A stretch of DNA of 64,000 nt from Botryosphaeria dothidea (lineage: Eukaryota > Ascomycota > Dothideomycetes > Botryosphaeriales > Botryosphaeriaceae). The position numbers and the translations under genes were made by a program. Below, in pieces: positions 42,645 through 52,614 of this stretch. A model generated the notes under the pieces. The model did not search any database and was not told where the DNA came from. It worked only from the letters and a program-made list of their open reading frames with translations. The stretch's first letter is position 1. Each line of letters begins with the position of its first letter. The stretch lies in contig WWBZ02000033.1 in NCBI GenBank assembly GCA_011503125.2, forward strand, positions 2,790,001-2,854,000. The letters are read 5' to 3'.

Positions 42645-44028
42645 CCCTGCGATGACCGCCACGCCGCTTGACTTCTCCATGCTCACTCCCCCAGCGAGCG
42701 ACGTCCCCACCACCATCAAGATGGAGGATCTGCACCAAGCTCCCAGCCCTGCCGCCGTCCCCGAGATCGCGGCCGGCGCAACACCATCCAACATATCAAC
42801 CTCATCAAACCAGAAGCAGGGTCCCAAGAAGCGCAAGTCGTGGGGCCAGGTGCTTCCCGAGCCCAAGACCAACCTGCCTCCCCGCAAGCGCGCCAAGACG
42901 GCCGACGAGAAGGAGCAGCGCCGCATCGAGCGCGTAAAGCGCAACCGCCTCGCCGCCCACAACTCGAGGGAACGCAAGCGGGAGGAAATGGAGAGGCTCA
43001 CCTCGGAGCGCGACCACTACAGGGACTCGCTCGAGCGCTTCTTCGCCTACACCAAGCAGCTCGAGGAGCAGCTTTCCTGGTACCGTAGCCGCGCAACCGA
43101 GCAGCTCCCTGCCATCCCCCGCATCATCGACGACATCGAAATGCCTGCTCCCTCAGAATCGAGCCCCGCGCCGACCTCAGCGCCCAGCTCCACACCAGCA
43201 CCGACCTCGGCCCCTGCCATGATCACCACACCGGCCGATGGCTCAGAGCGCGAAGGCTCTGTCGCCAGCACCACCATCAACCCCCGCGAGGCCTCGTTCA
43301 CCAGCCCCGCCATGAAGGCCGAATCGTCCTTCGGCAGCCCCTCGATGAATCAATCGTCGTACGCCAGCCCCGAGTCGATGGAAGACTACGACTCGCCCAT
43401 CAACTCCAGCTCCCAGCCGCCCACGCCGCGCAACGAGGAACTGAGCTTCGTTGAGCCCGACCAGACACAACATTCTGCAGCAATGTTGTGCGACCTGCAG
43501 TGTCGGTCGGCGCTCAACTCGGCTTCCAGTTCGACGCTTCCGGCAAGCCTTCTGACTTTTCCCTGGGCGATTACCTATCTGATCCTACTCAACCTTCGTC
43601 TTTCGTCGATGACGCTTCTCAGCTCTTCGATCTTTCAGCATACATGTCAGATCATCAGGAGGGCAGCTTCTTCGACGCCTCTTTCCCTTCAGACTCAGTG
43701 GGACCCCTCAGTCTTTATGAGCACTCTGCTGCAAAGTCTTATGACCTGCACGCCGACTCAGGCGCAACAGTTTCTGTTAGCGACGGGCCTGGCACCGCTG
43801 CGTAAGCCTAGCTTCAGGGTTGCTGGAAAGGCTTCCGGGTCTTCTGGGATCTTTAGGGAAAGGGACACGCGGAAAGCTGTCCGGCAATTCCGAAGGCTAT
43901 CGTCATCGTTCTCGAAAGAAGTGAGAACGATTAGAAGACAATGTACTGGGAGAGGGAGTTCTGTACAAGATAGGCGGCATTATTGGCGGGACGGGTTCCG
44001 ACAAAATGACCTAGCAACACGGGCTTGA
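42610..44028 (+). CDS. hacA: HacA/Hac1, bZIP transcription factor of the unfolded protein response
   Basis: The unspliced frame runs 42610-44028 (472 aa). After removal of the 20-nt IRE1 intron (43478-43497) the reading becomes 42610-43477 plus 43498-43805, 391 aa. The diagnostic block KKRKSWGQVLPEPKTNLPPRKRAKT precedes a basic region at about 100-130 (RRIERVKRNRLAAHNSRERKREEMERL) and a leucine zipper region. This RNRLAAHNSRERKR pattern is HacA-specific. The spliced tail reads VSVGAQLGFQFDASG, then SDFSLGDYL, acidic and Phe-rich, an activation domain. The unspliced tail is Ser- and Thr-rich and unlike HacA proteins. No conventional intron is seen. HacA activates ER chaperone and secretion genes when IRE1 senses unfolded protein. 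The leader carries two uORFs. Confidence 0.97.
   Translation: MDAQQSSYAFSNPAMTATPLDFSMLTPPASDVPTTIKMEDLHQAPSPAAVPEIAAGATPSNISTSSNQKQGPKKRKSWGQVLPEPKTNLPPRKRAKTADEKEQRRIERVKRNRLAAHNSRERKREEMERLTSERDHYRDSLERFFAYTKQLEEQLSWYRSRATEQLPAIPRIIDDIEMPAPSESSPAPTSAPSSTPAPTSAPAMITTPADGSEREGSVASTTINPREASFTSPAMKAESSFGSPSMNQSSYASPESMEDYDSPINSSSQPPTPRNEELSFVEPDQTQHSAAMLCDLQCRSALNSASSSTLPASLLTFPWAITYLILLNLRLSSMTLLSSSIFQHTCQIIRRAASSTPLSLQTQWDPSVFMSTLLQSLMTCTPTQAQQFLLATGLAPLRKPSFRVAGKASGSSGIFRERDTRKAVRQFRRLSSSFSKEVRTIRRQCTGRGSSVQDRRHYWRDGFRQNDLATRA
43466..43505 (+). promoter_or_regulatory. Twin IRE1 hairpins flanking the 20-nt unconventional intron of hacA
   Basis: Hairpin 1: stem CACAACATT (43466-43474) pairs perfectly with AATGTTGTG (43482-43490) around the 7-nt loop CTGCAGC. 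Hairpin 2: stem CGAC (43491-43494) pairs with GTCG (43502-43505) around CTGCAGT. Both loops fit the IRE1 consensus CNGCNGN, with cleavage after the third loop base, at 43477/43478 and 43497/43498. The fragment removed is exactly 20 nt, the length known from Aspergillus and Trichoderma, and it shifts the frame into the acidic tail. Confidence 0.95.
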
Positions 44029-44870
44029 TGGTGTTCAAGGTGTTTCATTGGGTGGTATGGGTATTGTAACTGTGTGACAAGCTTTAGCGACACGGAGGTT
44101 CAGGAAAGATCATGAGTATGAGACAAGGGCTTAGGCTCGAAATAAGCACTACGAATTTTAACTACAAACATTCACACCATCGCTGTCTTATTCAATGCTC
44201 GTGTCGTGAGAATCTATGCCGTGTAACAGAGGGGAGCTGAGTGAGGTGTGCTGACTGCAGCTTACGGGCTGACGGGCTGATTTCTCCCTTTTTGCCTGTC
44301 TCGCTCGCAGCATGTCTCTAGTTTGTGCGGTAGGTATTCAGCCGACGGTCCAACCGAACAAGGCAATCGGAGCAAGTGCACGCGGAACCACTCAGAAGCC
44401 AATGGTTGAAACCGTAACGAGAAAGTTCCTTGCCAACCACAGAATCATCCCTCCACAGCACGAAAAGGCAATCGGAAGGGGAATAAACCGGGGCCGTGTT
44501 CCTGATTGATTGATGCGCTTCCTCTGCTGATCTCTGATCGCGACGCCAGCCAAATCGGATTTCTCAGTGCTTCCGTTCCTGGGGGAGCAGAAGTGCCGCC
44601 AATGACGTTGTAATTTCATCACTGTGCCCCCTCTCTCGTCTCCCCTTCCAAGCCCAACCACCCCACCCCACATGACGATACACGCAAGACACCGTCGTCA
44701 TACGTCCATGTTTTAGAGCATTCCAGCCTTATATAGCCTTGAGGCCTTCTCCTTCTAGACCCTCGACACAAATCCACAATTGTCTCAGACACATTCTCAC
44801 AAGGCTTCAACCTCCCACGCCACTACCACCTACCATACAAAACCCAAACCAAACCACCGACACCCAAAAA
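44029..44870. other. hacA 3' flank and TATA promoter of the small gene
   Basis: No gene supported. TTATATAG at 44729-44736 lies about 140 bp before the ATG at 44871, followed by a C/A-rich leader, as in the metallothionein genes. Confidence 0.5.
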
Positions 44871-45151
44871 ATGCCTCGTGACGGATCCGGCCACTCCCAC
44901 AACGCCGTTGAGGCTGACCACCACATTGTCCACGGTGCGGGCCAGGAGCAGGTAAGTTCCAAGACAGAACTACGCGCCCTTTCAGAGTAGCGATGCCAAC
45001 AAGCCTTGCACCACAGTCCTCGCACGTCGCCCGCGCAGACAAGACCGCAACCCCGCCGGTGGAGGAGAAGGGCTTCGGCATCATGGAGCACGGCCAGGGC
45101 GGCAAGCCAGTCGAAGGTATCAAGGACAACAAGGCCGACGGCAAGCAGTAG
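44871..45151 (+). CDS. Small hydrophilic protein, 71 aa, unknown
   Basis: Two exons, 44871-44951 and 45017-45151 (GTAAGT...CACCACAG). It begins MPRDGSGHSHNAVEADHHIVHGAGQEQ, then SSHVARADKTATPPVEEKGFGIMEHGQGG and ends KDNKADGKQ. It is rich in His, Gly, Lys, Asp and Glu, with no Cys or Trp and no membrane segment or signal peptide. The composition resembles small disordered stress or conidiation proteins of fungi, but I do not recognise a named family. The strong TATA box and pyrimidine/A-rich leader suggest high, regulated expression. Confidence 0.75.
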
Positions 45152-45381
45152 ACAACCGCAAGGCCGGGGGACATGATGGATATCCGGTGATGGATGGACT
45201 CCGTCAAGGATACGGTAATGACGTAATGAGCTTTGGGAAAAAGGAGGGGCATATTGCGAGCATGAAAACTGTACTATTAGCAGTCCGCACATGGGCACTC
45301 TAGAAGCCGAGATGGCTACCTAGATGAATGATCAAACAGCCGTTGATCAAGTAGCTCTTCATCTTCTTGTGTGATATCTCT

Positions 45382-46985
45382 CTACTTCCGCCCAATCATC
45401 TCCGCAACATCAAACACCAAGTCGTCACACCCATACTGCGCAATCACCTGCATCCCCACATTCCCCTCTTCGCCATCCACCGGCACGCTCACTGCGGGCA
45501 GTCCCGCCAAACTCGCCGGCACCGTAAACGCATCATTCATATACGCATCCACTGGCTCCTGCCCCTTCAAGCCCTCGACCTTCGGCGGCAAGCTCGGCGC
45601 CGTCGGACACACCAAAACATCCACCCCCGCCTCATTGCTCACCTCCTCGCGGGCGACGAGCGGATTCGCAGCGCGAAAAACGCGGTCAAAATCCTTCTGC
45701 ACCAACCGCCTCACCCGCTGCGCCTGGATGAAGTAGTTGTCCATCGCCTGCGCGCTCAGCGTGTACGCGCCCAGCACGATGCGGCACCTGACCTCGTCCC
45801 CGAACCCACCGCCGCGCGTCTTGCTGAAGAGCACCGCGTTGCCATCACCATCGGGCCCCTCGCCGCGCGTCCCGTACCGCACGCCGTCGTACTTGGCCAG
45901 GTTGGACGACGCCTCGGCGGGCGCGAGGACGTAGTACGCGGACAACGCCTGGTGCGTCGTGGGCAGGCTGACGGGGACGAGGGCCGCGTCGCCGGCGGCC
46001 GCCAGGCGCGCGAGCGTGCGGGTCCACGCGCGGCGGACGGGGGCCGTGAGCTCGGCGATGTTGTAGTCGGTCGGGACGCCGATGCGGAGGGGACGGCGTC
46101 CGGGCGTGTGGGTTGGAGGCAGGAGGAGGGGGAGGCGCGCGCGGGTGCTGGGGGCGAGGCTGGTGGGGTCGCGCGGGTCGTGGGCGTTGATAGCGGCGAA
46201 GACCTGGCGCGCGGAGGCTGTGTCGCGCGCCAGCACGCCGACCGTGTCGAGCGAGTTGGCGTAGGCGACGACGCCCCAGCGCGAGACGAGGCCGTAGGAG
46301 GGCTTGAAGCCGACGATGCCCGTGTAGGCGGCGGGGAGGCGGACGGAGCCGCCTGTGTCGGTTCCTAGGGCTCTGTTGCGTCGTGGATAGCGTTAGCATG
46401 GCTCTCTTGAATACGGCTCCTTCGTAGATTACGCCCAGAGGTGTAACTGAGGCATGGACAACGTACGCCCAGCATTGCTCGGTAGCAACGGCCACAGCGC
46501 TTCCGCCGGAGCTTCCACCAGCCGAAACGCTTTCGCCCGCATCAGACTGCGGTTGTTGCGAGACAGCTCCAAAGTGGGAGTTCAGATTGTGTGACCCCAT
46601 CCCGAACTCGTCCAGGTTCGTCTTGCCCGCTACGACGGCGCCGGCATCGCGGAGCTTCTGGACTACCGTGGCATCATAGGGCGAGGTGAAGGTGCGGAGG
46701 AGGGCGGAGGCGCAGGTGGTGGGTGCGTCGGTGGTGCAAATGTTGTCTTTCACGGCTATAAGGCGGCCAGCAAGCGGGGGACCTGAGAGGGGGAGCGTGT
46801 TAGAAGATCAATTGGCGTGGAGAGTGCATGGTGGAGTGGTGGGATTTACGCTGGGAGGACCGCGACTCGGCGTCCTGGACCTGCCGCAGCACGGCTGCGG
46901 TATCGGGGAGGGTGATGAAGGCATTGAGGCTCTTGCGCGCGGCCTGGTTAGCTAGGCATCGTTGCGCTTCCCGCAGGAGAGACAT
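45382..46985 (-). CDS. HER2: Mitochondrial glutamyl-tRNA(Gln) amidotransferase subunit A
   Basis: Three exons: 46850-46985, 46467-46782 and 45382-46372, giving 480 aa. The amidase signature is complete: catalytic K57 in [10 protein letters not shown], the cis-Ser loop [13 protein letters not shown] at about 133-145, and nucleophile S159 in [15 protein letters not shown], whose exon junction (CWA|LGTD) falls just before it. GatA-specific blocks follow: [37 protein letters not shown] and the C-terminal [21 protein letters not shown]. With GatB and GatF it transamidates Glu-tRNA(Gln) for mitochondrial translation. The N-terminal helices ([26 protein letters not shown]) are short; no long presequence is visible. 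It is extremely GC-rich in the middle, so the antisense strand is also open; that frame is a shadow. Confidence 0.93.
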
Positions 46986-47408
46986 AGGGATCCATGAGAA
47001 GCTGGTGGTCCAGGGATGGTTGACAACAAGCGCGTAATGGACGAAGAGCTCCACAGCCGAGATGCTCCCGAAATGGTGCCTCAGGCATGAACATTGTTCC
47101 GGAAGTCGCCAAACTATGCACACGCTCCATCGTTTACATGCTTCAAGAGGGACTCGAACTGTGCATGGAAGTCAGAAACAGGAATCAAGACGCGATCGTT
47201 CAGCGAGACCGCCAACATTTGTGTCCGAATGACTGCTTCAACTCCTGGCCAACATGGCGTGGACTAGCGGATGTGACTGATGCATGCGACTGGCAGAAAG
47301 AGCTGAGGTAGAACCTTGATGGTGGTAACTTCTCCCAACGCGTCAGAATAGTAGGGAAGAAAGTACGCCAAAAGCATCAAGCCCGACCAAAACGCCCAAA
47401 CCTCGATC
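46986..47408. other. Short intergenic region, nothing recognised
   Basis: GatA promoter side and the 3' flank of the broken ankyrin gene. A tRNA-like GACTCGAACT at about 47151 has no stem partners. Confidence 0.5.
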
Positions 47409-49951
47409 TTAGAGAGTGACAAAAGGAACATGAATACCATCACCCCAACGAACCACCTTTCCATTGAATTCTCTCCGAAGCCGCCTAAGACGAAGAAAAT
47501 ATTCCCATCGGTTCTCCAAGGCAAATCGTCCATACCTGCCTCTCAGAGGGACCGCAACTTCCACTAACCCTGCCCATGGTTGACCATCTATCACATCCAT
47601 CCAATCTCGGGGTGCATAGCTGATATTGCGCTGCCGAGAGAATCTGCCCACAAGAAGCCATCCCTTGATCTTTGGGTGTCTCTCTGCCGCCTCGATTGTG
47701 TTGAAGACTGTATCTCCGCTGGGGTAGGCTATCCGAGATGTCTTCTACATCCGAGGTGTCTAATGCGGGTGCAACTCGTTTGTCTGGTGGCTCGAAAGAG
47801 AGTGGTCCTAAGACATTCGAATAATGCTCAAGAATACACCTCAGGCCGGCAGCATTCGACCTCGCTGTCGCAAAATGGAGAGGATGAACAGGACTGGACA
47901 AATGGAGATCTCCCTCAGAGGAAGGCTCTGAGAGCAATAACTCGAGGGAGTCTAAGAAAGACTCATCTTGGGACGCTAAATGGATGGAAGTAAACCCAGG
48001 ATATTTAGCTTCTGCACACATCTCTCCTGTGACGACAGAGTTTCTGATCAACATGTGGGCGATATCGTCGTCCTCCATTTGAAGGGAAGTAATGAGCGGG
48101 GTACATCCATAGCACCCATCGTGGCCGGTATCTGTACGTAAGCCAGTTTCAATCAATATTTCGCAAATATCATAATCACCGTCGAGGATCGCATGAATGT
48201 CCGTCTGGCAGCGCTCTGGTAATGTCTGCACCGTGTTCAAATAGTGAAGCCAAAATCAAGTCTGCTGATTCAGCCACAGAGCTATCTTGCAAAAGTTGTG
48301 GAAAGGCGTGGTCCCGTTCGAGTCCGGTACATTGACCATGGTGGCTGCTCCAAGGATTTGAATCATGGATAAGATATCGGAACATTGCCTTTCCGCAAGG
48401 GCATCAGAGAAGAGCGTATGGAGAAGCAATCCACCGTCCTCTGTCACCGCATCTATATTGTGGCCTTTCTCAAGCAACGTCTGAACGGTTCCTAGTGAGA
48501 ATGCGTTGCAATGATGGAACAGGGTCAAGCCGCCTTCGAAACGAAGATCCGACGCTGGGTGTTTCTGTGCCAACAGCAAGAGAGCGTCCTCCGATTCATT
48601 TTCAACTGCATTGAACAGAGCAGAGACGATGCAGGCCGGTTCAAGGATCGTATCTGCTTCGCTGAATGCATTTCCACTCAGCAACGAGTTTAGCACATCG
48701 CAGTTGTTGTCGATAGCTGCGACGTCCAAAGCGGTCAATCCTTCATTGTCCACACGACCAATTTCAGCACCTTGATGGACCAATAGAGTTACGATTTGGC
48801 TGTACCTATTCAATGCAGCTACATGTAACGGAGTCTCGGAATGAGCGTTGGCTTGGTTGACATCTGCTCCAGACTCTATTAACGCCTCGATTGTTCGGAG
48901 AGCGCCGTTGGAAGCAGCCGCATGTAGCGCAGAATCTCCAATAAAACCCGGAGACCGCATTGACATCAGAATCCACGTTTTCGAGAAGACGTAAGACTGT
49001 ATCTGTTTGGTCACACTGAGCTGCGAGATGCAAGGGGTTCGTCGTGTCTCGTGTCGGCTCAACCAACGAACCATTCGAGGGTTCCGGCGTGTGTACCAAC
49101 CCGCGCGAAGATGCTGGACTCTTGAGGGTCGCGGCTACCTCGAGGAAACGACCCACCGCTGATGGCTCGCACTTTTCTGGCGAGAAAATTTCAGAGAAAT
49201 TGATCGCTTCAGGGTAGCCGCAGCCATGAAGGTCCATTAGCCGCTTCAGAGCTTCCATATCCAAGACTGCCGCATTATCCAGGAGGAGTTTGATAATAGG
49301 TATGGCTTCCTGCGTCTTGGACAAGTTCGTATTGAAGATTACCTCGGATATCGAATGGTATCGATGTTCTAAATCCCGAAAGGGAGTCGTGCAGTCTGCG
49401 CCGGCTTACAGAAGTGGTTCCATGGTCTTGCGGTCATCTGAGCGTAGTCTGAAGCTTCCGAGGCGAAAGTCCTCAAACGAATACGGAAGTAAATCGATAG
49501 ACAATGGCCAAATGACAGCGCACTGTAGGGGTGTGCTGAATGGGCTCATACGGTCGATTGAATCGCAACTGAGTGATAGCAACCATTCTTCGAGGCGAGA
49601 CTGGCCCAGCATGGCAGCGCAGCGAAGCGTTGTCAGCGCTTTGAATGGAAAGGAGAAGTCTCCAGCGTGAGGTCTTCCAACGACGAAGTCTTGAGCCCAG
49701 GTCATGAAATTAGGGCTTTTCCTTGCATGAAACAAAACCTGTGCAAGCTCAAAGCAATGATCATCAAGACAGTCATCCACGTAATCGCACCAGAATCAAA
49801 CTGCATGTGTCCGAAAAGGGTATTCCGCCTGTAGCGCTTTCCACCCCTTCAGTGTTTGTGACGAAAGCTTGCCCGAGAGCCTGAGCAAAAGGATGGCCGT
49901 CTCGTGATTACTCATGGATAGCTGAAGCAGTCGCCAGGACGTTGCTGTCAT
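47409..49951 (-). pseudogene. Broken ankyrin-repeat gene, multiple frameshifts and a stop
   Basis: Ankyrin repeats can be read throughout the minus strand, but only by changing frame several times. Intact pieces include GDSALHAAASNGALRTIEAL, GADVNQANAHSETPLHVAAL and NEGLTALDVAAIDNNCDVL (48256-48990), SNGTTPFHNF near 48300, and GYGCTPLITSL-like text near 48090. Lesions: a frame change near 48960 within one repeat (DSDVNA to GFIGDSALH); others near 48260 and 48200; one near 47660 before the C-terminal stretch WDMDVIDG-like to 47409; and an in-frame TAA at about 49410 inside LL-stop-AGADCTTPF. A further break lies near 49790. None coincides with plausible introns, since the repeat continues at once in the other frame. 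Ankyrin proteins are common near fungal accessory regions. The original start is probably 49951 or 49915. Confidence 0.8.
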
Positions 49952-50518
49952 CACTCTGTCTGAGTGTCTGCATGAAATGTTAAAAGGTTTCTCCACGCTC
50001 AATCTTTCCGTGCACCAAAAGACAGCATCATAAGTCGGTGGGCGGGTGGTCGAACGAGGCACCGTCGCAAATGCTGTCGTGGAAGGGGCGTGACGAAGGG
50101 ATGTAATGACATGTCCATAGGCGTAACGGTGGTTGATTGGGTGGAGAGCAATGAAGGTGGAACGGAAAAGGCGCGGTCGCAACGTGTCTGAAAGATAAAC
50201 AACAATGCACGTGATTCTAGCTGTTTTTTGGAGGGTGGTCAAGTATGATTATTTGCGCCGAGGATAGTGGTGCTTCGACAGGTTTAGTTGAGCCTTTCAT
50301 GGCGAGGAAGTTGTGCGCATTGTCACACGCTGATTAGCAGGTCGGAGTTGGAATTCGCTGACCGAGAAGTGATAGAAAGCGCGCTCTTCGGACAGCGACG
50401 TTGCGTCGGTCCGACCGCGCGCTTCTCGGGCATTAAATTTTTTCCCCAATCTGGAAAGCGTGCGATCGTGGGGAGGCCCCATAAGTCGCAGCTGATCATT
50501 ACGCACGCAGTAGGTAGC
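49952..50518. other. Divergent intergenic region between two broken genes
   Basis: About 570 bp, no feature recognised beyond short frames. Confidence 0.45.
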
Positions 50519-51593
50519 ATGAGTCTTGTCGACGGTTCTTTCGCTATGCCTGCGGCAACGAATAAACCGGGCAGCCAAAGACTCCGTGCTTCATGCGACC
50601 GATGCCACCAAGCCAAACTCAAGTGTCGCTTTGAAAATTCCTCTTCCTGCGTGCGCTGCACCAAAAAGAAAACAGCATGCAACCGTAGCCCCGTCTTGCC
50701 CCTCGGAAGGGCCCCCGGCTCGCGCAACAAACCCAAATCATCTGCCTCTGACTGTCCGTATCCCACACCGGAAGACACTGCTTCGTCATCGCTGTCATCG
50801 CCGCCGCCAAAGAGCCTGTTGAATCATCGCCGTTCGGAAAGTCCGGACTGCGAGCATCATTTTGGCTGTGTCTCCGAGTCTGCGCAAACAATCACGCCGG
50901 CCTTGTCATCGACCGATGCTTTCACGGACCTGGACTGCGCAGCGCTCTCGCCACACTTCTCCACCATCGACTTCGACTGGTGTGAAACAGAAGATCTGAA
51001 CGACACCCAGCTAGACATTGTCTCCACAGCCTCGGCACCCCAGGCCGACTTTCTAGTTCAGTCGCCCCCCCCCACCATCGGAACCTCTCGGCTGCAGCTG
51101 TCTCTTCAATGTCACTGAGGCCAAGGACAACCTGCAGCTTGGAACCGCAGGCGCCAGACCCACTGACGACGTATTGCGCCTAAACAGTCTCGCCTTAGCA
51201 GCGCTAGAGAACTTCATAGCCTGCGAGACGGCCCACGACTTGGCCCTGGTCCTTTTCGTCTACCTCGTTCTCCAGAGGATTCTGGCCGCATACGCCGAGC
51301 TGTGGTTCATCGTATCTGCGCCGACGGCTGCGATTTGCCCCGCGCCCGGCCGACCCAAGGATCCCGGCTTACAAATGGGATCTTACACCTTCAATGAAGA
51401 GGATGAGCGCGCTCTGAAACAGAGGATCATTGTTCTGGGCCTTCAGAAAATTACCCCGGTATTGGACCAATTGGAGAAGCGCGTGGCGAGCAATTGTGAA
51501 GACAGTGGGAGAAGCACGTTCTCTTCAATGCATGGCTTTCTGAAGAAACAGGTGGACGACATCACCTGGCGAATAGTTGAAATGGGGTTTTGA
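50519..51593 (+). pseudogene. AflR-type Zn(II)2Cys6 cluster regulator with a homopolymer frameshift
   Basis: ATG at 50519. Residues about 20-50 hold the Zn2Cys6 motif (CDRCHQAKLKC, six residues, CVRCTKKKTAC), followed by the basic GRAPGSRNKP linker typical of AflR relatives, then a Ser/Pro-rich region. The frame stops at 51118. The rest of an AflR-domain protein (PF08493) continues one frame away to 51593: LNSLALAALENFIACETAHDLALVL, YLVLQRILAAYAELW, KQRIIVLGLQKITPVLDQLEKR. The shift coincides with a run of nine C at 51065-51073; a one-base length difference there explains it. It is therefore either a recent inactivating slip or a sequencing error in a homopolymer. AflR-type proteins switch on polyketide clusters. 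Neighbouring genes are also broken, which favours true decay. Confidence 0.8.
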
Positions 51594-52614
51594 TGGCGAC
51601 CGGTCGAGCTTCGTTAAGGATACGAGATTCCATTGTTTCCTCGGAGTCAATGGCTCGGTATCAAGGCATATGTGGTCACGTCATTCACGACGTTCTTCTT
51701 ACAAAGAATCAACTTCTTCCGTGAGAACACGTGCAGGCTTCCCTTTGTACCATATGTTGGCTGTACGCGAGAGGCGTGTTGATACATGCTATCTGGTGCC
51801 GCGTCATGTACACCTTTCTTCCTGAAGGTCTCAGCACATAAACACTGCTCGTAATTGTGCGCCAAACCAAAATCTGCCCGAACTGTTCCCACGATTTCCA
51901 AATTTACCCTATCCACAGCTTCTCAGCGTTATCACGAAGTTCAGAAGTATGTACGGCTCCTCGAGGACCTACGGCCAGGGCAGACCAGGGTCCTCTTTTA
52001 ACAAATTGCCCTCCGCAGCTCAAAATAGCACCGGATCATCAGGCTCCAGATCCTCTACTACAGGGTCAACCGCTCCTTCGACTTCATCATGGGGTGGTGG
52101 AAAGAGGTTTGCCTCCACGACCGATTCCATAATCCTCCCGAGAAGCCAGCAGATAAGGAGTGAAGCCGAAGCACGCAGGCACAATGGTGGCTACTGATTC
52201 CAGCCAATTTGGCTTATGAATTCTTCTGCTGCAAGGTTTGGACCATCATTAGGGTTGAATGTATGGAAACCAGCGGAAGGCTTCATACACTCCCCATATC
52301 AATCTGCTGCAGCGGCAGGAAATGATACGGAAGTGCCTTGGTTCACACAAAGCAGCAAGACAATGTGCTTATTATACTGGATCTCTAATTCAACAATGTT
52401 TTTCCATGAAAGTCAACATGTAAAAATGCAGTGTTTACCATGCTCACTTGCTCGGCAGAACCTCGGGTACGGATGCGGAAGCCGATGCGGGTGGGGAAGA
52501 TCGGATGCTACCCCAAGCCGGCAATGATTAAGTTTCTACCCCTCATTGAATCATATCCCACGTTCTACAGCCCTCTCCAGAACATCCGTCATCAGGAAGC
52601 GCGTAGTAGCAGCT
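51594..52614. other. About 1 kb of eroded sequence between regulator and cyclase
   Basis: Frames are short and interrupted. Tracts near 51936-52250 read like protein in pieces (for example NRSFDFIMGWWKEV) with stops between, so a dead gene is possible, but no family could be named. Confidence 0.4.

Noticed and set aside
45367..46368. 333-codon frame antisense to GatA, rich in Arg, Gly and Val
   Set aside because: Shadow of a very GC-rich coding strand; the GatA amidase signature on the other strand is unambiguous.
47145..47165. GACTCGAACT, resembling a reverse-strand tRNA T arm
   Set aside because: The flanking bases cannot form the T stem or acceptor stem.
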